A DNA stretch of 64,000 nt from Paludibacteraceae bacterium (lineage in GTDB: Bacteria; Bacteroidota; Bacteroidia; Bacteroidales; Paludibacteraceae): the NCBI GenBank assembly GCA_017448345.1, contig JAFSLP010000075.1:1-64000 (forward strand), in the 5' to 3' direction. A model generated the notes under the pieces. It searched no databases. It was not told the origin of the DNA and saw nothing but the letters and a program-made list of their open reading frames with translations. The translations under genes and the position numbers were made by a program. Each line of letters begins with the position of its first letter. The stretch's first letter is position 1. Shown one piece after another: positions 27,201-34,080 of this stretch.

Positions 27201-30200
27201 CTGGACCAAGCCGACTGGGATGCCAGCGGCGACAAGGAAGACTTGGAGCTGACGGCTACGGAAGGCGTGACGCTGAAGAATATCGTCAAGAGTATCAATG
27301 CTTCAGGCAAAGCGCAAGTGGCGGCGGACTTCGACATCACAACCGGCGTAGCAGCCGATGCCACAGAGATCACCTTCACGCTGAGCGTACCTGCCGCAGG
27401 CAGTTATGCAGCAGCAGAGTTGGAGAATCCGGTAGATTTGGATGAATGCGGAGGAGGAAGTGGAAGTGCAATATACAAATTCCAAGTAAAGACAGGTCTT
27501 GGTTCAAGTGCTACCAATATTAGTAGCAGTGTAAAAGCTGCAACTACGGATAACTATTTATCCGTTATAGAAGGGGGTACACTGGCGATGACATTGAGTG
27601 GTAATGGAAACATTCAGACGAACAAAGACTCAATGCTATGCCTGCATAGTACAAGCGGTTACTTAACTCCGACTTTGTCTGCGGGGACACTCCAGCGTGG
27701 TGATATCGTGATATATCGTTCATTGGACAATATCATTCATATGATGTGTGGCACTTCTTATAGCGCGCTGACAGATGTTATCCTACCTGCAGGCAACAAG
27801 ATGGTTGCAGTAAACAATAGTATGCACGGTAGAAGTTCTGTGAACTTGACTAAAAATAGTTCGGATGCTAATATTAAGTATTTCGAAGTAATGCGTCCGT
27901 CCAGTGTATTGTTCTTTGCAGAGGTAAATAATGGAATCGGTACAAGCGATATCGGCTCTGGAACAGATGAGACAGCACTTACTGCAGGAGCCGTAGGAGA
28001 GGGAAATATCTTAAGTTATGTATCTGGTGGAACTCTATATACGAAAGCAAGCAGCGCAGGAAAAGTAAAGGGAGCCACCAATGAAATTCAGCTTACAGAC
28101 GGGAGTGATAACACGTATATAAAAATAGCACTGAACAATGCTCTGGCTGCCGGTGATATGATTGTTGTTAATAGTACAACCACCTCATATCCTCTTGGAA
28201 TTACCACAAGCTCGACAAGATCTACAACTATATTAGGAACATATAAAATTCCTGTAGGGAGTAGTATGATTGGTCAAACAACAATTTACCTGTGGCGTAA
28301 TAGTTCCAATAGCAATTTCAAGACCATCGCCGTAGTTCGCCCGGGTGCAGGTGGAAGCAGTGGTGCTACTCCTACGCTGAGTTGGAGTCCGGCATTGGCA
28401 AGCGATGGTGGAGACTGGAACATCGCAGAGAGCCGTCTTGACAAAGAGACCGGCGATGCGGACTTCACGTTTGTAGCAACGCAGGACAAGAACAGCTTGG
28501 GTGCGATTACGTACAGCAGCAGCAATCCCTCTGTAGCAACTGTCAATGCGACGACGGGTAAAGTACATATCGTTGGCGAAGCGGGAGAGGCGACTATTAC
28601 CGCCACGCTGGCGGCAAGCGGCTGTTTCGATGAGGCTACGGCTACCTATACCATCAACGTAGTAGATAACTGTATTGACGTAGCCGGTACGATAGGAACA
28701 GAGGACCTTGGCTGCGACGGCATACAGATGACCGTTACAGGACATACGGCTACTGCAAGTGTAAGTTATCAGTGGTACAAAGACGGCGCAACCATATCCA
28801 GTGCGACGAGTGCCACCTACACGGCTACGACGGCAGGCGAGTACTACGTGGTGGTAGATAACAGTGCGGCAGAGGGCGACCACTGCGCAATGGCGAGCAC
28901 GAACACGGTGGTAGTGGTGGCGAAGGCTGCGGCTACGGCAACGAAGATTGTCGATAGCTGGTACGTGAAGAACGGGCGCCGTACGCCGGACATCGAACTG
29001 GTACAGACGACAGGTGCGGAGAGCTTTACGGTAACAAATGGCAGTAGCACGGTTATCTGGAACAGCGACGGCTCTGTAAAGACAGGCTTCGGCGGCTGCG
29101 GCTTCCATATGGACGAGAACGGAATCATCTATCTGAACGGAACGAAAGATAATGGTGATGCTACGAGCGATTTGACAGCAGGTGACGAGACACTGACAAT
29201 CACGGTATATGGTTGCGGCAGCAGTGCTTCTGCGAATATCACTATTCATAAGCAAGCGGCTACAGCCCGTAAGAGTATTGCCTTTGTAGTAGATGGAACG
29301 GAAGAGGGTGCGTTTAATGCAGAGAACACCTCGCATGGTTCTTCATCTGCTCTCTACGCTTATCTGGATTACACCACAAGCGGCGGAACAGGAGCCTTTG
29401 ATTTGACGGCGCAGAATATCTATTCGACCATAGACGAGAAGGCTATCCGTGAGCATTACTCGCAGTTCGATGCCATTCTGATTACCGATGACCCGAGTAC
29501 CAAAAAGCCTGCGAAGAACTACGAAACAAAGGGTTATGTGAATGCCTTTGGTACGATGATAGACGTGCGTCCGATATTGACGATGGAGGCATACGTGAGT
29601 GCGCTTGCCAACTGGAAAACCAAAGGTATCGCGGGAACGCCGACCTCTCCGAATCCGCGCCAGTATGAGTTGCGTCTGGAGTGCAAGGACCATGAGATTT
29701 ATAAAGCCGGTCTGCCGGATGCCGCTCCCGGCTCGCATGTATGGGACGAGGTAGTCGGCGGAGAGACGTACCGTCATATCATCTTGGTGGATAGTACCAA
29801 GAGCCCGTACGCAGGTCTGGCGTATAACGAACAGACCGGCGGAAACCAGAAGCCTGCATTGCAGGGCTTTACCGGTGCGGCAGCAGGCAGCCTGTTAGGG
29901 TTGGGACGTATATTGGACGGTACGCTGCAGGCGGCTATCGAGCGTCAGGAAGAACCGGCGGCACGTCTGCTGGTGTTCTCTATCCAAGCTCTTGCCCTGC
30001 CTAACGCACTGACAGCAGAGGGCAAGCAAATCATAGAGAACATCCTCAACTACCTGCTCAAGACGAACATGGAGGAGGTGGACGACTGCTCGAACTACTT
30101 CACAGACAAGACCGGAGACCACCAGTGGAGTACGGTAGGCAACTGGTCGAAAGACGGTCTGCCGTTGAGCGAGGCGAAAGTGCGGATTCTTGCGCCGTGC

Positions 30201-31697
30201 GAAATCAGCGGTATAGTACCGCATGTGGCGCAGGTGGACATTGCCTCGTCCGGTAAGAGTGGCATACGAAACAACGCCACCGGGTCGGCAGAGTGTAACG
30301 GCTCATTGACCATCGCCTCCGACGGTGCGCTGATAGTGAACGGCAAGGTACGCACTGCTGTTGCTCCGCATTTCGGTATAGACAATTTGAAACCGACGAC
30401 GCCGGAGGATCTGACAATCAACACCAGCAGTACGGCTCAGGCAGCGTTGATACTGAACAACGACGACGGACAAACGCAAGCGACGGTGAACCTGTATAGT
30501 TTGGGAAGGAATGACGGCAGTTATAAGTATCAGTACTTCGCTATACCGATGGAGTACTTGGACGTTTCACCTACATTCGCCAATGAGAACCACGGAGGTA
30601 CGAAGATATACACGTATGTATATGAAGAGGCATCATCCGGCTGGACACGTCGCGGCTATTATGATGGTCTGTATGCGTTCGAGGGCTTGGGAATCACTAC
30701 AAAATCCGCAACGGCGATGGAATACACGATGACAGGAACCCTCGCTTCCACGACCGCAAAGGAGATTACGCTGACACATGACGGCGCGGGACTGAACTTG
30801 GTAGGTAATAGCTGGATGGCACCGATACAGATAGGCGCGTTGTCGGAAGATAATACCGATGCCAATATCACCAAGACGGTATATGTCTATAGTGCCGGTC
30901 GGGATGCAGAAGGAGGTGCTCTTTCCGGAGATACCGAGACTGCCGGTCAGTGGTTGGCAGTACCGTTCGAAGCAGCTTCCTTCGCAACATGGATAGAAAC
31001 AGGCAAGCTGAGTGTTATTCCGGCTATGCAGGCATTCCAGATAAAGACGGCGGCAGAAGCTACGCTGACGCTGGACTACAACAAAGTGGTGCGCGGCAGT
31101 ACGAATGACCTGAATGCCAAACTGCGTGCTCCGGCGCGCAGGGATTATGCCGACGAAGATGAAGTGAAGCTTTCAATCCTTCGTGTATCGGATAGCAAGA
31201 CTCATACAGACCTCAGCTTATTCGAAGGCGGACGGTTCTCCGATGAATTCGATAACGGATGGGAGGCAGAATACCTAAGTAGCGACGGACGCTCCGCACA
31301 ATTCTATGCAAGGGGTGTAAATGGCAAGATGGCGGTTCTGGCGACCAATGAACTGGAGGGAACGAAGGTAGGTTTCGAACCCGGACGGGAGAGAGAATAC
31401 ACCATCCGTGTCATGGGTTCGGGAATAAACTATTACCTCAATGACCTGAAGGAGAAGAAGTCCATGCTCATCTGTGAAGGAAACACATACTCCTTCACCT
31501 ATGAGGAAGGCGATGAGGCGAATAGGTTCCTGATAAGCGGTACGCCGTTCGAGGCGCCGCAGACGCCTACCGACGTAGGACAAGCACCAAGTGACCAAGT
31601 ACAAGGAACAAAGGTGCAGAAAGTGATTTACCAAGACAAAGTATATATCATCCGAGGAGGAAAGATATATGACATAATCGGAAAAGTGGTTAAATGA
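21159..31697 (+). CDS. Giant surface protein with InlB-type repeats (about 3,390-3,512 aa)
   Basis: The frame opens at 21159, but a normal signal peptide (MRQKRKMFRYAACVVMMLFV then GIGNVWG) begins only at ATG 21519, and the first 120 codons are built of 7-, 11- and 48-bp repeats, so 21519 is the likelier start. Numbered from 21159, it has beta-sandwich and carbohydrate-binding-like segments (about 150-1000), at least six InlB/Flg_new repeats (about 1016-1260, 1350-1420, 1585-1660, 1915-1985, typified by GYTFLGWNT and TLYAQW), BIG2- and Ig-like domains (about 2410-2590), a Rossmann-like module (about 2705-2970) shared with the gene at 34081, then a beta-rich region and a C-terminal tail (KVYIIRGGKIYDIIGKVVK). 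Probably exported to the cell surface, perhaps by type IX secretion; adhesive role inferred. A PIGD-tail protein follows. Confidence 0.85.
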   Translation: MKNFLLNLAKNTAKRLLNTGGGNSHNQVPSDQVPMDKVQSAKGHAFRTGQTYRVAIPLLYLWTKSIGTQEELRGNNAVTTRLSRANNALLDSKWKYAGMEVVAIMRQKRKMLREGGVVAIMRQKRKMFRYAACVVMMLFVGIGNVWGTDIDVAPGTWFPENKTSFPYGLVTISHSSTAASSGSKISSNAISTGTNGDVITITFTATKSDMYVKSVTFTDLSSGTLSSDDGTITDNVFTASSNKNSVSIVLTSNSGKKGSVKVSNVRINTGTNTVEKITFTSVSSGTVNFTSSAGTSALTSITSDGSPSVSSNILTWPNSKTLVFTSSRNILYAAFLVNDGKSYTGFSASPDTYSNCSWNGSSKTVTFTNGTGGGRVIKEAYVIVEPAAAKAYTVTVESNNDSWGTVAAGASSLDASETTTITATPASGYRVASWAVSGTGATISPSGSSHSTTTTLTMGSANATVTCTFEAIPTHSISYTNLKGADNSANPTSYTEGVGVASFTKLRHVVGYDFSSWSPSSISSSATTDQTIDAQWTARAAATGTGTLTYALGYSDNTITTSSITRTNGALYDATDLTWPKGVTIDDSESSERSGKITTTSSYDSSKYLSLTFKIADGYTFTPTEVQLKAVAVTNDKTIRFEFTDNAATPNTKYLEQTRTNGSSVGTLTYDFDASDPVTLTGTVTVKIYAYGATNSWRLGTPITITGTVAEEVASGCSDWGLHYGTDGEDDWTEECFTQVGSTHEWQITNFVIPEKTWWYVDNAAGNDAKKNGGSWSNLYFAASQGNGDRPMVGQATGAVGTVRIYDDSGWNNRYAGFIPNGYKLKFGSTEYAMSVEAGNEYRSEIVEYSSSTANNNVSVGIVDASGDYVATDNSEGMQHIFLNTGGSSLWSTASASNFGVFDVTHSTWTCLMVKVPGEDYLYEGWVPSSCATVSFHRLASSSLKWKTNDSDGTNTNVWNSTGDKSLESSTNVFTIANWSEDNGNSGGSWSAYEKSGKFRMNADYTDKNWYVRFVPHHKLTYNANGGSGAPEASYASVESVPCQWTLSTTQPTREGYTFLGWNTSSSATEPGSGMAVANLGTPFGASDDVTLYAVWQIKTYTVTYNAGTGTITGSHADDTKTHGVNLTLPGVTFSKTGYTQTGWATTDGGSKAYELGGSYTANAAADLYPVWTAKTTAITLDKNGGDTDGSATATYGSNSLTSLTHATRTGYTQNGYETSDHTLIIKADETFDGTREGYTSSKTWINESAAVTLYARWEANKYNVTHTLSNVSRSSGGEAGSNKATYGTAYSVVFAASSGYTLPAAVTVTVGGSDITANCTWNQGTGALTIPAAYVTGDIVITVTGVEVTYTVTYEYNGADGGTRPVSNSGNPLPSPTKTGYTLDGWYASDGTFAGAGGATSYVPEDDITLYAQWQSTSCAGGGGGGTAIFTFTVNDSGDDLTVARSGGSLSLTTSNAFSELTGGTVTAVNANTNSGGPDKMVGKDNSERHIRFAATSSYLTLTMSNDLAEGDTIKFTGNGSAQICITTTTTYSTTISTSSNKYTIPKNSTLIGKSTIYVWPSSTSTKIKTLSVKRAGGGTCYFVTYNGNGADGGYTTDETAHANGSNVTVASNSFTKTGYTFTGWNTEDDGSGTAYSAGGTISGISSNMTLYAQWSAEAAALITNTLATGNVAWSSSITTAAPLDITNLSALAATGLTISGNGNTSNGGQTAKVTGTETTKKLDEYLELSFRVACGKKLTVTGISIPVQPVSSNTNNFEAVLTDGTNTITGTLTNKTNGTLNNIEFDSYGYVQGTVTLRIYAWGWTDGYRLGTAVKIFGTIENQATPAATIRWTTQPAGGLSGTNQTVAAVSSDGSAVTITSNNTSVATVATVAGVTTVSYVAAGSTYLVASGTDACGNAMVAVNSDNFTVIGAYDLTYDKNGGTGTMTGETGVHYATVKENGFTAPSGKVFDSWNTAADGSGDSYMPDDEIELSANTTLYAQWGTTLSATWSVTKVDSKLYRGGGGYSVTVYLDQADWDASGDKEDLELTATEGVTLKNIVKSINASGKAQVAADFDITTGVAADATEITFTLSVPAAGSYAAAELENPVDLDECGGGSGSAIYKFQVKTGLGSSATNISSSVKAATTDNYLSVIEGGTLAMTLSGNGNIQTNKDSMLCLHSTSGYLTPTLSAGTLQRGDIVIYRSLDNIIHMMCGTSYSALTDVILPAGNKMVAVNNSMHGRSSVNLTKNSSDANIKYFEVMRPSSVLFFAEVNNGIGTSDIGSGTDETALTAGAVGEGNILSYVSGGTLYTKASSAGKVKGATNEIQLTDGSDNTYIKIALNNALAAGDMIVVNSTTTSYPLGITTSSTRSTTILGTYKIPVGSSMIGQTTIYLWRNSSNSNFKTIAVVRPGAGGSSGATPTLSWSPALASDGGDWNIAESRLDKETGDADFTFVATQDKNSLGAITYSSSNPSVATVNATTGKVHIVGEAGEATITATLAASGCFDEATATYTINVVDNCIDVAGTIGTEDLGCDGIQMTVTGHTATASVSYQWYKDGATISSATSATYTATTAGEYYVVVDNSAAEGDHCAMASTNTVVVVAKAAATATKIVDSWYVKNGRRTPDIELVQTTGAESFTVTNGSSTVIWNSDGSVKTGFGGCGFHMDENGIIYLNGTKDNGDATSDLTAGDETLTITVYGCGSSASANITIHKQAATARKSIAFVVDGTEEGAFNAENTSHGSSSALYAYLDYTTSGGTGAFDLTAQNIYSTIDEKAIREHYSQFDAILITDDPSTKKPAKNYETKGYVNAFGTMIDVRPILTMEAYVSALANWKTKGIAGTPTSPNPRQYELRLECKDHEIYKAGLPDAAPGSHVWDEVVGGETYRHIILVDSTKSPYAGLAYNEQTGGNQKPALQGFTGAAAGSLLGLGRILDGTLQAAIERQEEPAARLLVFSIQALALPNALTAEGKQIIENILNYLLKTNMEEVDDCSNYFTDKTGDHQWSTVGNWSKDGLPLSEAKVRILAPCEISGIVPHVAQVDIASSGKSGIRNNATGSAECNGSLTIASDGALIVNGKVRTAVAPHFGIDNLKPTTPEDLTINTSSTAQAALILNNDDGQTQATVNLYSLGRNDGSYKYQYFAIPMEYLDVSPTFANENHGGTKIYTYVYEEASSGWTRRGYYDGLYAFEGLGITTKSATAMEYTMTGTLASTTAKEITLTHDGAGLNLVGNSWMAPIQIGALSEDNTDANITKTVYVYSAGRDAEGGALSGDTETAGQWLAVPFEAASFATWIETGKLSVIPAMQAFQIKTAAEATLTLDYNKVVRGSTNDLNAKLRAPARRDYADEDEVKLSILRVSDSKTHTDLSLFEGGRFSDEFDNGWEAEYLSSDGRSAQFYARGVNGKMAVLATNELEGTKVGFEPGREREYTIRVMGSGINYYLNDLKEKKSMLICEGNTYSFTYEEGDEANRFLISGTPFEAPQTPTDVGQAPSDQVQGTKVQKVIYQDKVYIIRGGKIYDIIGKVVK
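21236..21290 (+). repeat. Heptamer-like array ACCAAGT/GCAAAGT
   Basis: Seven or eight degenerate 7-8-bp units inside the N-terminal open frame of the giant gene, encoding NQVPSDQVPMDKVQSAKG. Confidence 0.65.
21312..21426 (+). repeat. Two 11-bp repeat arrays (TATACCCTTGC; GCGGTAATAAC)
   Basis: TATAGGGTTGC, TATACCCTTGC, TATACCTTTGG (21312-21344), then GGGGTAATAAC, GCGGTAACAAC, GCGCTTATCTC, GCGCTAATAAC (21375-21420), all with exact 11-bp spacing. Confidence 0.75.
21459..21541 (+). repeat. 35-bp direct repeat containing a hairpin, two copies
   Basis: Copies at 21459-21493 and 21507-21541 are identical. Each contains TTGTCGCA-ATAA-TGCGACAA, an 8-bp perfect stem. The second copy overlaps the likely start codon (ATG 21519) of the giant protein. 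Confidence 0.85.
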
Positions 31698-31701
31698 ATA
31701 A

Positions 31702-31742
31702 GTAGTCGAAAGTAGAAAGTCAAAAGTCAAAAGATGAAAGGA
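31702..31742 (+). repeat. Heptamer array AGTCGAA/AGTCAAA
   Basis: AGTCGAA, AGTAGAA, AGTCAAA, AGTCAAA, AGATGAA in the gap between the giant gene and the PIGD-tail gene; the same words lie in the coding ends at 57784 and 61741. Confidence 0.75.
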
Positions 31743-31751
31743 GATTTAACC

Positions 31752-32231
31752 ATGAAAACGAATATAACCAATATGAAACGTAGTATAGTAGCAATAGTGA
31801 TGACAGCTATCCTGCCGGTGCTTTTGAGCACCGCGCAGGCAACTGCACCGGCATATAGAAATACGTACAAAGGTACAAAGGACAATGTACAAGGGACAAT
31901 GTACGGTGTACAAAGTACTGCTCCGGCAGTGGGTTTCCAGTCCACCAGCGCCTATTCGGGGCAATGGGGAGACGGCAGCATCACACCTATGCTGAATGGC
32001 GACGGGAGTGTGAATACCAGTGCGTATATGGGAGCACCGAGCAGACCGAGGAAAGACCCAACCGAGGACAATATCAACAACCCGAACGACCCGGATGAAG
32101 AAGATGATGATGGTAACTCACCTATCGGCGACGGGTTGCTGCCGCTGATGCTTCTCGCGTGTGCGTTCGCAATATATAAGGTAATACGCGTGCGCGTAAG
32201 GAACTCAGGGGGTATAGTGATTGTACGGTGA
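31752..32231 (+). CDS. Small PIGD-tail membrane protein, copy 1
   Basis: 159 aa from ATG 31752 (ATG 31734 lies inside a heptamer array; ATG 31773 is also possible). A signal peptide (MKRSIVAIVMTAILPVLLST then AQA) is followed by a repeat-derived stretch (YKGTKDNVQGTMYGVQST), a conserved-looking part (SAYSGQWGDGSITPMLNGDG), an acidic Pro/Asn/Asp linker, and a C-terminus made of PIGD, a hydrophobic helix (GLLPLMLLACAFAIYKVI) and a basic end (RVRVR). The protein encoded at 40758 has the same tail and the same position after a giant gene. The tripartite end resembles a sorting signal recognised by a membrane peptidase; that role is inferred. Confidence 0.7.
   Translation: MKTNITNMKRSIVAIVMTAILPVLLSTAQATAPAYRNTYKGTKDNVQGTMYGVQSTAPAVGFQSTSAYSGQWGDGSITPMLNGDGSVNTSAYMGAPSRPRKDPTEDNINNPNDPDEEDDDGNSPIGDGLLPLMLLACAFAIYKVIRVRVRNSGGIVIVR
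31864..31920 (+). repeat. Heptamer array GTACAAA/GGACAAT in coding sequence
   Basis: About eight units (GTACAAA, GGACAAT, GTACAAG, GGACAAT, GTACGGT, GTACAAA) just after the signal peptide of the PIGD-tail protein. Confidence 0.75.
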
Positions 32232-32275
32232 CGTACGCAATGCGAACGAGATGTGTTCCCGGCGGGATGGAAGGG
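32223..32275 (+). repeat. Dispersed 53-bp direct repeat, copy 2
   Basis: See 1212-1264. It overlaps the stop region of the PIGD-tail gene and precedes the GH105-like gene. Confidence 0.75.
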
Positions 32276-32333
32276 CATAGAACCATCCATGTACAAAGGA
32301 CAATGTGCTAAGGATTTAATATATCAAACGAAT

Positions 32334-33932
32334 ATGGTAAAGATCATTAAAACAGCGGCACTGAGTGTGGCTGTGACGGTGCTGGCAGGGTGCAGCCTGA
32401 ATGAGACCGCAAACAACGGTGACGGAAACAGCGGTTCAGGAGTCCTCACGGAGCGATACAGCCGTGAGGTGATTGAGGCACACCTGCACGGGTGGTATAA
32501 CAAAGACGTGCTGGTGGCTTTCCCTGAGCCGGACAGCGCAGAACCTGTAGCAGCCCCTGCCGTGGAGGCGAGTTGGGACTACGTGCCCGGCGTAGTGGCA
32601 AAAGGTATCCTTGACACATGGGAGTATTATCAGGACTCCGTATGGGCGGACGCGTGGTATAAGAGTCTCTGCTACTGGGGTCTGAGACAGCAAGCCACTG
32701 ACAGGGGCGGTATCCTCGATGACCTGAACTGCACGAAAGTGTTCATCGGTCTGTATGAGGGAGCGAAGCCCGGCGGTAAGTTCGAGAACGCAGAAAACGC
32801 CGCCTATTTCATGGAGCAGATGCGGCGAGGCGCCAAAGGGCTTGCAGAACACAAGGCATTGTATTCCATCAATGTACAAGGAGACAATGTACAAAGTACA
32901 AAGGACGGCGTTGCGGGCGGATGGATGCACAAAGCGACCGGAGACCCCGCCAAGAGTTACTGGGGACAGATGTGGTGCGACGGAGCGTATATGGGTCCGG
33001 CATTGTTAGCGCAACTGATAGCGGCAGGCGCCACCGAAGGCTTCGACCTCGGATGGGATGATGTCGTCAGGCAGTTCACCGCCTCATGGCCCTATCTGTG
33101 GGACGAGGAGAAGAGGCTGCTATATCATGTGCTGTTCACCGATGTGACGGAGAACCGGAACGGCAAGGCGATATACGACGCAGGACACCTCTATGAATGT
33201 ACAAAGGGACAAAGTACAATGTACAAGGGACAAAGTACAATGTACAAAGGACAAAGGGACCAAGTACCATGTTCCATTTACCGTTCGGAGGAGTTCTGGG
33301 GGCGTGCAGACGGATGGTATATATTAGCGTTGGTGGATGTGCTGGAAGCCTATATGAAGGGGGCAACGGACAATGGACAAGGGACAAGGGACCAAGTACC
33401 AAGTACCGTTTCTCATTCGGCGGAGTTTAAGATACTGCACGGGTATCTGAAGGAACTGGCAGAGGGGCTGGTGGCGCGACAGGACCCCATGACAGGATGC
33501 TGGTACCAGCTGCTGCAATACGGGCCGGAGAAATGCGCGACGCAGGGCGTGGACGACACCGGTTCGCCCCAATACACGAACGTAGCGGAAGGCGGCACAC
33601 AGTGCAACTACTTGGAGTCCTCAGCATCGTGCCTGATTACGGCGGCACTGCTGAAAGGCACGCGGTTAGGGCTGCTGGACTATGCGGAAGCCGGCAAACG
33701 CGGTTTTGAAGGTATCGTGAAGCATTTCCTGACAACAGGCTATGACATCACGTCCAGCTGTCAGTCGGCAGGGTTGAGCAAAGACCGTAACGGCACTGCC
33801 GCCTATTACCTGATAGGCAAAGACGTGCCGATACAGGATAACACAGAAGGAAAAGTGTTAGGAGCCTTCCTGATGGCTGCCGTGGAATATGAGCGGGCCT
33901 ACCCACCCAAAGCGGCAACGAGGGAGAAATAG
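32334..33932 (+). CDS. GH105/GH88-like unsaturated uronyl hydrolase lipoprotein
   Basis: 532 aa from ATG 32334, which gives a lipoprotein signal (lipobox VLAGC, Cys20); the open frame upstream to 32253 is dispersed repeat. The (alpha/alpha)6-barrel signatures of YteR-like unsaturated rhamnogalacturonyl hydrolases are visible: MWCDGAYMGPALLAQ with the putative catalytic Asp, EEFWGRADGWYILALVDVLE, MTGCWYQLLQYG and NYLESSASCLITAALLKG. It would remove unsaturated uronic acids from pectin-type oligosaccharides at the periplasm or cell surface. Three heptamer arrays interrupt the coding sequence at loops (about 32870-32908, 33196-33275, 33367-33405) without breaking the frame. No pectin lyase or SusC/D pair is nearby. 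Confidence 0.8.
   Translation: MVKIIKTAALSVAVTVLAGCSLNETANNGDGNSGSGVLTERYSREVIEAHLHGWYNKDVLVAFPEPDSAEPVAAPAVEASWDYVPGVVAKGILDTWEYYQDSVWADAWYKSLCYWGLRQQATDRGGILDDLNCTKVFIGLYEGAKPGGKFENAENAAYFMEQMRRGAKGLAEHKALYSINVQGDNVQSTKDGVAGGWMHKATGDPAKSYWGQMWCDGAYMGPALLAQLIAAGATEGFDLGWDDVVRQFTASWPYLWDEEKRLLYHVLFTDVTENRNGKAIYDAGHLYECTKGQSTMYKGQSTMYKGQRDQVPCSIYRSEEFWGRADGWYILALVDVLEAYMKGATDNGQGTRDQVPSTVSHSAEFKILHGYLKELAEGLVARQDPMTGCWYQLLQYGPEKCATQGVDDTGSPQYTNVAEGGTQCNYLESSASCLITAALLKGTRLGLLDYAEAGKRGFEGIVKHFLTTGYDITSSCQSAGLSKDRNGTAAYYLIGKDVPIQDNTEGKVLGAFLMAAVEYERAYPPKAATREK
33190..33275 (+). repeat. Heptamer array TACAAAG/GACAAAG/TACAATG in coding sequence
   Basis: About eleven tandem 7-bp units inserted in the GH105-like gene, encoding a low-complexity loop with STMYKGQ repeated at 7-residue spacing. 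Confidence 0.85.
33367..33406 (+). repeat. Heptamer array GGACAAG/TACCAAG in coding sequence
   Basis: GGACAAT, GGACAAG, GGACAAG, GGACCAAG, TACCAAG within the same gene, encoding ATDNGQGTRDQVPSTV. Confidence 0.8.
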
Positions 33933-33943
33933 ACCAAGAACCT

Positions 33944-33991
33944 AATGTAATGGTATCGGAATAGTATTTCAGGAGGAGGGTATCTCATGGG
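33944..33991 (+). repeat. Dispersed 48-bp element, copy 2
   Basis: Reverse complement of 681-729 with about five differences; lies between the GH105-like gene and the second giant gene, just before its promoter. Confidence 0.7.
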
Positions 33992-34021
33992 TATTGAGAA
34001 ATCAAGATACCAAAAAAACAG

Positions 34022-34029
34022 TAACTTTG
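34022..34029 (+). promoter_or_regulatory. -7 element of the second giant gene
   Basis: TAACTTTG preceded by an A-tract (CCAAAAAAACAG); the -33 box is weak (TTG at 33994-33996, spacing too long). ATG follows 51 bases later. Confidence 0.6.
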
Positions 34030-34080
34030 TGCTCAAAATTGTGAAACTATTAACCACAGGATACATAAGGAATTAAAACC

